Of a stretch of 64,000 nt of DNA, positions 57,716 to 64,000 are shown piece by piece (within the stretch, counting starts at the first letter, position 1; each line of letters opens with the position of its first letter). A program made the translations under genes and the position numbers. The DNA comes from Camellia lanceoleosa (taxonomy: Eukaryota > Streptophyta > Magnoliopsida > Ericales > Theaceae). The stretch is taken from positions 79,568,893-79,632,892 of the forward strand of contig CM045762.1 of the NCBI GenBank assembly GCA_025200525.1. The letters run 5' to 3'. Under the pieces are notes generated by a model. It was not told the origin of the DNA. It did no database searches and was given only the letters and a program-made list of their open reading frames with translations.

Positions 57716-58891
57716 TTTATAAGAGTAGAAATGTCTATAAAATAGCTTAAATATGAGAATTAAAATTTGATAGATCAAATGTCCAAATAATAGGACCTAT
57801 TAGAATATAAGAATATCTTATGGACTAATTGGGATACAAACACTTGAAAACTGATTTTCTAATAAATTTCTCTTTTATATATAATAATAATAATAATAGA
57901 GGTAAATTATATATATATATTTTTAAATACAATAAATTTTACAAAGTTTGACATAATTGTTTTAATTCACATAACATTTGATCCTCTTTTTATCAATAAT
58001 TGTTTAGTTATATGGAGAGGAAAATAATGTTTCTATTGCTACCACTAAAATATATATTGTATTTTGTTTATCTTTGTATTTTTGCATTGTTTGTATTAAT
58101 TTTGGTTTCTCTAATCTTATTAAAACGAAGATCAGTATAATTATGCTAAATCTGTGGATCTTGATCTATTTACTCCAAGGCTTCGTTTGTTTCAACCTAA
58201 AATATTTTACACAAATTTTTTTTTCTATAAATTGATTTTACACACACAAAAAAAGGGGGGGGGGGGGGTTTGTTTTTGTTTTTCTGCATTTGGTTGACAC
58301 TTACAATAAAAATATTTTATTGTTTAAAAGAGAAATTTTGATTTAATAAAGTGTCATTTATGAATTTTAAATGAGCTAAAATACTTATTTGAAAAGACTA
58401 AATGTGTTGAAAAAGTAGTGAGTGAGAGCAAACTTTATTTTGACTTGCGAAATTTTGTAAAAGTACGTCATTTTTAGAAAAATAATGTATTTTTGTTAAA
58501 AAAATATTTTACTTTACGTCAAAACCAAATGGAGCCAAAATCTCAAACTGATTACACATATGGATAAGAAAATAATATTACTATTACTCGGAATAAAATA
58601 TATTGTATCTCATTTATCTTTATATTTTTATATTATTTACATTAATTCTGATCTCTATAACTTTACTTTTAAAAAAAATCTACGCAATTATTTCAAAATT
58701 ACGGATCATGCTCTATTTCCTCTAAATCTCAAACCAGATTAGTATAATTTATCCTAATAAAAAAGAATAGATAATCACGTGAATAGTCTTGCAGTATATT
58801 TCACAAGTTGAATTATCTCTCTCTCATGTATAAAAAATTAAAATAAACCTTTCGGCCAAAGATAAAACCGAAGCCCATCAATATGATTCAA
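57716..58891. other. AT-rich intergenic DNA
   Basis: No gene recognised. A G homopolymer of about 14 bases follows poly-A at 58250-58270. A fragment at 58010-58120 is repeated in variant form at 58545-58650 (AAAATAATATT...ATATATTGTATTT...TTTATCTTTATATTTTT), a diverged duplication of about 100 bp. Confidence 0.5.
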
Positions 58892-59613
58892 TAGGGCTGG
58901 GCATAAGATTATTTAAACTGTCTAACCCGTTCAACTCGAACCGATCCACATATAAATAGACAGTTTCTTAGATACAATTTGGGCGAATACAGTTTGGAAT
59001 ATGATATTATTGTGAGTCGCGGGTTTTACCCGCACCTACAAGACCCGCCCGCACTTAGACTCTTCTTTTTTATTTTTATTTGAATAATGCTAGGGATCCC
59101 AAATAATCTACTAAATATTTTACTAAACCTCTCACAAACATTTGGTAGATTATTTGAGGTTCATAACATTTTCATTTTTATTTTTATGATGGAGTTTGCA
59201 AGTTTACAAATGTTTTTATTTTATTAATGTGTTTGAATTTGATGAAATTTGACAATAATTTATTGTTATTTTATTATTATATTTTGGATGAATGTAAAAG
59301 TTAATGAATAATTACTTTTAAGTAAGTTTAGGATTTTGAATGATTTGCTTGTGTTAGAAATTAATTTTGCTGCATTTTTAATTTTATAAGTTTTAACTTA
59401 TTAATTATTAATGTTGAGCATTTTAAAAAATGGGAGAAAAATAGCCTAAAATAAATATTTACAAAACGGGTAAAAAAAAGGACCAAAACTAAATTTTTAA
59501 AGAAAAAAGTCCAATCCACAACTAGCCTACAACCGCTCGCACATCGACAAACTATATCCGCGCAAATTGCAAGACACACTATAGGCGGTTACAAGTTCAA
59601 TTTTTCCCAAACC
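58892..59613. mobile_element. Possible hAT-type element, degenerate
   Basis: The left end TAGGGCTGGGCATAA is followed by repeated CCCG/GAACCG motifs, typical of plant hAT elements. The right end, TTTTTCCCAAACCA with CGGTTACAAGTTCAA before it, is only roughly complementary. No matching 8-bp TSD was found. Confidence 0.38.
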
Positions 59614-60770
59614 ACAAATCAAACCATCCAAAATTGAATGGCGAGCATTCCTATGATTCAGGTTACATTTGGAAAGTAACTAATAAATTAGTCAAAAAAA
59701 TTTAAAATATTAACAATCCAGCAAGAAGACATTAAAAAAAAATTAAAAATGAAAAATTCCTTCACATTTTTTTGTTATTTTTTATATAAAAATAAAAAAT
59801 TATTTTAAATTATTTTAATTTTTTTCATTTCATAGTTTAAAAACAAAATTCACTAAAAAAATCCACTTTTCCCAGATGAACCATGAATTTCATTGGTTAT
59901 TGCATGGCCCGCAATGCTTCACACAATCAAAACAAAAAGCCATGGTAGTAGGTTTCGGCCTATAAATAAGCCTAAACAACAGTGCTCTAAAAAAATATAA
60001 AAAATTAGTAAATACGCGACAGAAAAAAATAAATAATAAAAAAAAGAAAAATATAAAAGGGAAGAACATGAGTTGAAAATGGATGTTGATTCCATTGTAG
60101 AAAAGACAGTGGAGGAGACCACTTCAGTTAATCAGCACATCAGTAGAGTGTTGAATGTCTGATCATATTTGTGTGTTAAAATCTGATCGTCTCTCTTTTT
60201 GTTTTTATATTGAGCTAAATAATCACAAAAAAATAAAAAAATAAAAAATCACAAAAGAATAAAAAAAAATCTACCACTTCAAAGTTAAAAAGTCAAAAAA
60301 GTTAATTAAAAATACTAAACGAACAAAAAAATTTCAAACTAAAAAAATTTAAAAATCAAAAAATTAACTAAAAAAATCATTGCCAAACCAGCACTTAATT
60401 ATATTAGGATCAAACAAAACAAAAACAAAATAAAAATAAAAAATAAAACAAAACAAAAACAAAATAAAATAAAATTTACATATTGTGAATGAGGTGAGCT
60501 ATATAAATAGTTTTTTCATTATTTCGTTATGTTAATTTTTTTTTTCTTTTTTTTATCGGCGAAAATCAATTGTTAGTAATTAGATTAATACCCTCTTAAT
60601 TTAACTCTATCTAGTGCTGAATCCATGACCTTAAGCCCTTATGAATGACAATTAATTAAGGAAGATTACATCAAAGCCTGTTCACAATAAAATTTTAATA
60701 CATTAAAGACAAGCACATAAATTTTTTTTGGAAAAGTTCAGGACACACTACTATTACTAAAATATCCTTA
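59614..60770. other. AT-rich intergenic DNA with A-rich simple sequence
   Basis: No gene. Long A-rich tracts at 59990-60060, 60220-60370 and 60410-60480. A MITE-like right end, TTGCCAAACCAGCACTTAA, lies at about 60383-60401 without a visible left end. Confidence 0.5.
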
Positions 60771-60997
60771 GGCCTCGTTTGGTAAATGGATTTTTTAACC
60801 AAAAAGTCAAAAAGTTACTAAAAAAATCAAAAAACCAACAATTTATATCAAAAAGTCAAAATTTCATTTTTCTCTCTACTTTTTGCACATTTTTTTGTAA
60901 AAAACCAAAAAATCATCCCAAACATACTAATTTTTTTTACATCATATTTTAGCTAAAAAGTCAAAAAGTTACTAAAAAAACCTATTTTCAAATGACT
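60771..60997. mobile_element. MITE-like unit, about 227 bp
   Basis: Starts GGCCTCGTTTGG and ends CAAATGAC. The interior AAAAAGTCAAAAAGTTACTAAAAAA occurs twice. TTA lies before it and TAA after it. It is related to 49118-49247 and 56540-56755. Confidence 0.5.
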
Positions 60998-61389
60998 AAT
61001 TTAATATTTTAAATTTCAAAATGATATAATTTTTGATTTAGATGTCGATTTTTAATAAAATTAGTATTTTTAAAAATCTTCTCATCAAGATCTATTAAAT
61101 AAGATCTAGGTTGACTATGAAATTCTTACAAAAAAATTGCCATTGTAATTGATGTAAACAGTTTCACAATAAAATTTTACTCTAAACTAAAGTAAAGTTT
61201 TACTGTTGATGTTAGTTTCAATAGAGAAAAAAATAACATTTTTTTTTTTATTTTAAAGAATTTCATAGCCAACATAGATTTAGTTTAATAGATCTTAACG
61301 AGAGAATTCTAAAACTATTAATTTTATTAAAAAAATCAATATATAAATCAAAGGTTATATCATTTTAAAATTTGAAATATAAAATTAGT
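60995..61389. repeat. 395-bp foldback (near-perfect long inverted repeat)
   Basis: The arms 60995-61130 and 61255-61389 match as reverse complements over about 135 bp with few mismatches (ACTAATTT..., AAATTTCAAAATGATATAA..., AAGATCTATTAAA..., CTATGAAATTCTT). The inner part around centre 61192 is also partly complementary (ATAAAATTTTACT / AGTAAAACTTTA). No ORF. It fits a foldback or Mutator-type MITE; the TSD is not clear. Confidence 0.85.
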
Positions 61390-61519
61390 TACTAAGGATA
61401 AGATTATCCATAAAAAAATGAAAACAAATTTGTTTATCGATAAAAGAGGCGCTTCTTTTTCCAGGAACTTATAAATTAAAAAAATTTGGATTGTCGTTTT
61501 CACTTTAGAAATGGGTTGG

Positions 61520-61557
<38 letters not shown>

Positions 61558-61572
61558 TTTGTTTTTTGGAAA

Positions 61573-61603
<31 letters not shown>

Positions 61604-63599
61604 AATATAAAAATATTATAATGTGGATGATGTTTTTTTTTTTTTGTGAAAAAAAATATTATTTTTTTTTTTTTTAAAAAAAATAGTTCTTAGCCCCTTC
61701 CCAAACAAGGTGACCAATAAAGGGGATTTTGGCCAAATATAATATTTTTTTATTATCAAAAAGTAGAAGATTTAATACATCAATTGTACACCTAACAATA
61801 AATCATTTAATAAAGTATATTGAAATATAAGATGGATTCCAAAAGTGATAAAGAAAGTCTCCATACAGGGAGTAGAACTGTCTCAATGTAGGATAAAAAA
61901 ATAAAAAACCTCCATGTAGGGATGAAAAAGCTTTCATTAAGAGGGAGAACTCCCCCAGAAAGACATTATTACAATAAAAAAATAAAAAAACACAATATAT
62001 ATATATATATATATATGAAAACAATCACTGGGGTGCACAAAATAGCTAATAAACTGAAGAACTAAACTAACCCCACCTCTTTGGGTTGGTTTGGTTTATC
62101 TTTGAGTATATTGACTTGGTTTTGAGTTTTCAAATTATCAATTCGAACTAACTCCAGAACCGAACGTAGATATATATATATATATATATAATGTAAAATT
62201 CTATTTATATTTATATCTAATTGATCCATTACAATGAACTTTATTGCATTTAATTTTTCACGTAAGAGAAATTTTATTATATTTAATTTGTATTTGTTGT
62301 GTTTAAGCTTGAGTTGAATTTTACTATGCTTTAGTTTGACTTCACTATATCATTCACAGTTATTAGAGTGTATTAAACAATATTTTATTTTTTTATTTGT
62401 GTTTATTTTAAATGTTAAAAGCATATTTATTTTAATTTATTTATTATTCATTGTTTCATTTTTTTAATTTTTAATTTTTTATTTTTTTTGTAACAGTGGA
62501 TGGTTTCAGCCTAAGCTGCATTGGGTTGGGTTGATTCTAGTGCACATTATTAGTGTGGTCTTAAGTCTATAAATTTGAAACCGATCATGATTAAGTTGAT
62601 TCCAAATTTAATGCCAACTTCAATCGAACCGATTCATAAACACCTTAACAATAACTACCAAATACCTTCACGATCCATCGCCATCGTCACATCCACTTAT
62701 TGTGGTATTATAATTTCCACCTTTACAAAATAAATCATTTTGGATCTGAGATGGTCACTTAGAATATAAAAATACATTTAGCAGCATCGAATCTGAACCT
62801 AAATCTAAAAATTTCCTGGGTAGCAAACCGATTGATGATGGACACGGGAGGAGTAACTAGTAGTATAGTAATAGATAGAAAAGAAAAATCAGATTTAGAA
62901 AAAAGAAATAGTAATGAACAAACCTCAAAAGTAGAAACGAGGGGGAGAGGAAGGATACAAACTCCACTGTCTCCCATAAAACAAAACCAAAGGAAACAAC
63001 AAGAAAAACTTTTTATGGTTCAAGTTTTTTTTAATTATTTTAAAAATTAACTTTTGTCTAAAATTAGATAGAAAATAATACATTGATAGTCACGTGGCTT
63101 AAAACATTTTCTTATATATAATTCACACGTCTAACAAAAAACTAAATCCCATCATAATAATATATATATATATTTTTTATATGATAATTAACGTGACATT
63201 TTTTGTCTAATTTTGCACAGAAATTAACCTTAAGAGTAGATTGAAAAAAACTTAAAATATAAAAAGCCAAAATAAAAAAATTACCAAACATAAAGGAGAC
63301 AAAGTATAATTTATCCTAAATTTATATTTAATTTATATTATGATATAATTTTATTATAGTTTATTTTGGTCAACTTTTTAAGTTGGATTAGTGTCAACGA
63401 AAAGAAATTATTCTTAGAAAATCTAACAACGATCTAATAAATTTAATTTAATTTAATTTAGTAATAATTTTTTAATTCAATCAAGCAAAATGTTTGTAAA
63501 TATTGTTCAAAATTTTATTTGCATAGTTAAAGATAGTTTTTACTTTTATATATTTGAAATAACTTAAAAGTCATAAAATCTAACTGAATAACGGTATAA
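61390..63599. other. AT-rich intergenic DNA with homopolymer and (TA)n tracts
   Basis: T-runs of 20-33 bases at 61519-61551 and 61577-61599. (TA)n at about 61997-62018 and 62169-62190. A short direct repeat TCTCCATACAGGGAG/CCTCCATGTAGGGAT lies at 61858-61925. No host gene recognised; a 72-codon frame at 62832-63050 has no known motif. Confidence 0.5.
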
Positions 63600-64000
63600 A
63601 TGTGGCCCGGCTTAGCCCGACCCGACCCATGCCGGGCTTCACAGGCTCTCGCCGAAATTTAGGACGGGCCGAGTCGGCCCACGGGTCAAAAAATAAAGCC
63701 TAGGCCTAGGAATATTCGGGCCTTGGGCGGGCCGACCCAATAGGCTTGGGCTGGCCTGACCATTTTTTTTTTGTTTTTTAAAATTTTTTCCACCAAAACT
63801 TTATTACTTTCTATTAAAAAATACACTGGGCCTCGAGGTGGGCAGGGCTTGGCTTCGGGCCGGGCCCTAAGTGGAATTTAAGCGGGCAGACTGGCTGGGT
63901 TATGGGCCGGGCCCACGGGCCGAGCTGGGTTTCAAAACGATGGCCCATGCCCAGGCTTAGGGGCTCGGGCTGGGTTTGAGCCTGAGCCCAAGCGGGCCTA
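63600..64000. mobile_element. GC-rich end of a probable hAT-type or related element, cut by window edge
   Basis: An abrupt switch from AT-rich DNA to dense GGCCCG/CGGGCC/GGGCTT motifs in both orientations, with a T-rich spacer at 63765-63820. Plant hAT elements and their MITEs often carry such subterminal repeats. No terminus or TSD is visible within the window, so the assignment is tentative. Confidence 0.4.

Noticed and set aside
58892..59613. Confident hAT call
   Set aside because: Left end looks right but neither a clean right TIR nor an 8-bp TSD is present; kept only as a low-confidence feature.
54951..64000. Host protein-coding gene or RNA gene in the right flank
   Set aside because: Frames are 60-84 codons, AT-rich and without motifs; no tRNA or rRNA signature seen on either strand.

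Overview
This window is intergenic DNA from a flowering-plant nuclear genome, probably a eudicot. It is AT-rich and made almost entirely of transposable elements nested inside one another. There are no bacterial features, and I found no RNA gene and no intact host gene. The host type follows from three things: plant-specific Ty3/gypsy lineages (Tat/Ogre-like elements with a second RNase H and antisense plant-mobile-domain ORFs, plus a chromodomain element), a CACTA transposon, and a captured plant-type ERV46/ERGIC3 gene fragment that keeps its introns.

Layout. The oldest unit is element A, a Tat-lineage retrotransposon on the minus strand. Its single 5' LTR is at 54260-54950, and its 3' part runs off the left edge. 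Five insertions or events can be ordered by their target-site duplications (TSDs) and by reading frames that resume exactly across them. (1) A CACTA transposon, 217-7934 (TSD GAG), sits in A's antisense ORF. (2) A solo LTR, 15638-18387 (TSD GGTTG), sits in A's gag. (3) Element B, 19139-54202, is a chromodomain Ty3/gypsy element on the minus strand with LTRs of about 2.4 kb, and it also lies in A's gag. (4) Element C, 21918-46467 (TSD GAAGC), is a 24.5-kb Ogre-like element on the plus strand with LTRs of about 4.2 kb, inserted between B's integrase core and its chromodomain. (5) B also carries an 818-bp hAT-type element (8-bp TSD), a 130-bp MITE, and a truncated Ogre-like LTR that replaces most of its RT-RNase H.

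How the parts worked. A, B and C each encoded gag, protease, reverse transcriptase, RNase H and integrase. All are now broken by stops, frameshifts and active-site changes, so any activity would have to be supplied in trans. A and C also carry genes antisense to pol, related to the plant mobile domain. In C there are two antisense units, each with a GGCC-rich motif followed by a TATA-like box. The first has predicted introns, and one of these holds a minisatellite of about 75 bp period.

The right 9 kb (54951-64000) is unassigned AT-rich DNA. It holds several MITE-like elements, a 395-bp near-perfect foldback, long homopolymer tracts and, at the edge, the GC-rich end of a probable hAT-type element. 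No host gene was recognised there.
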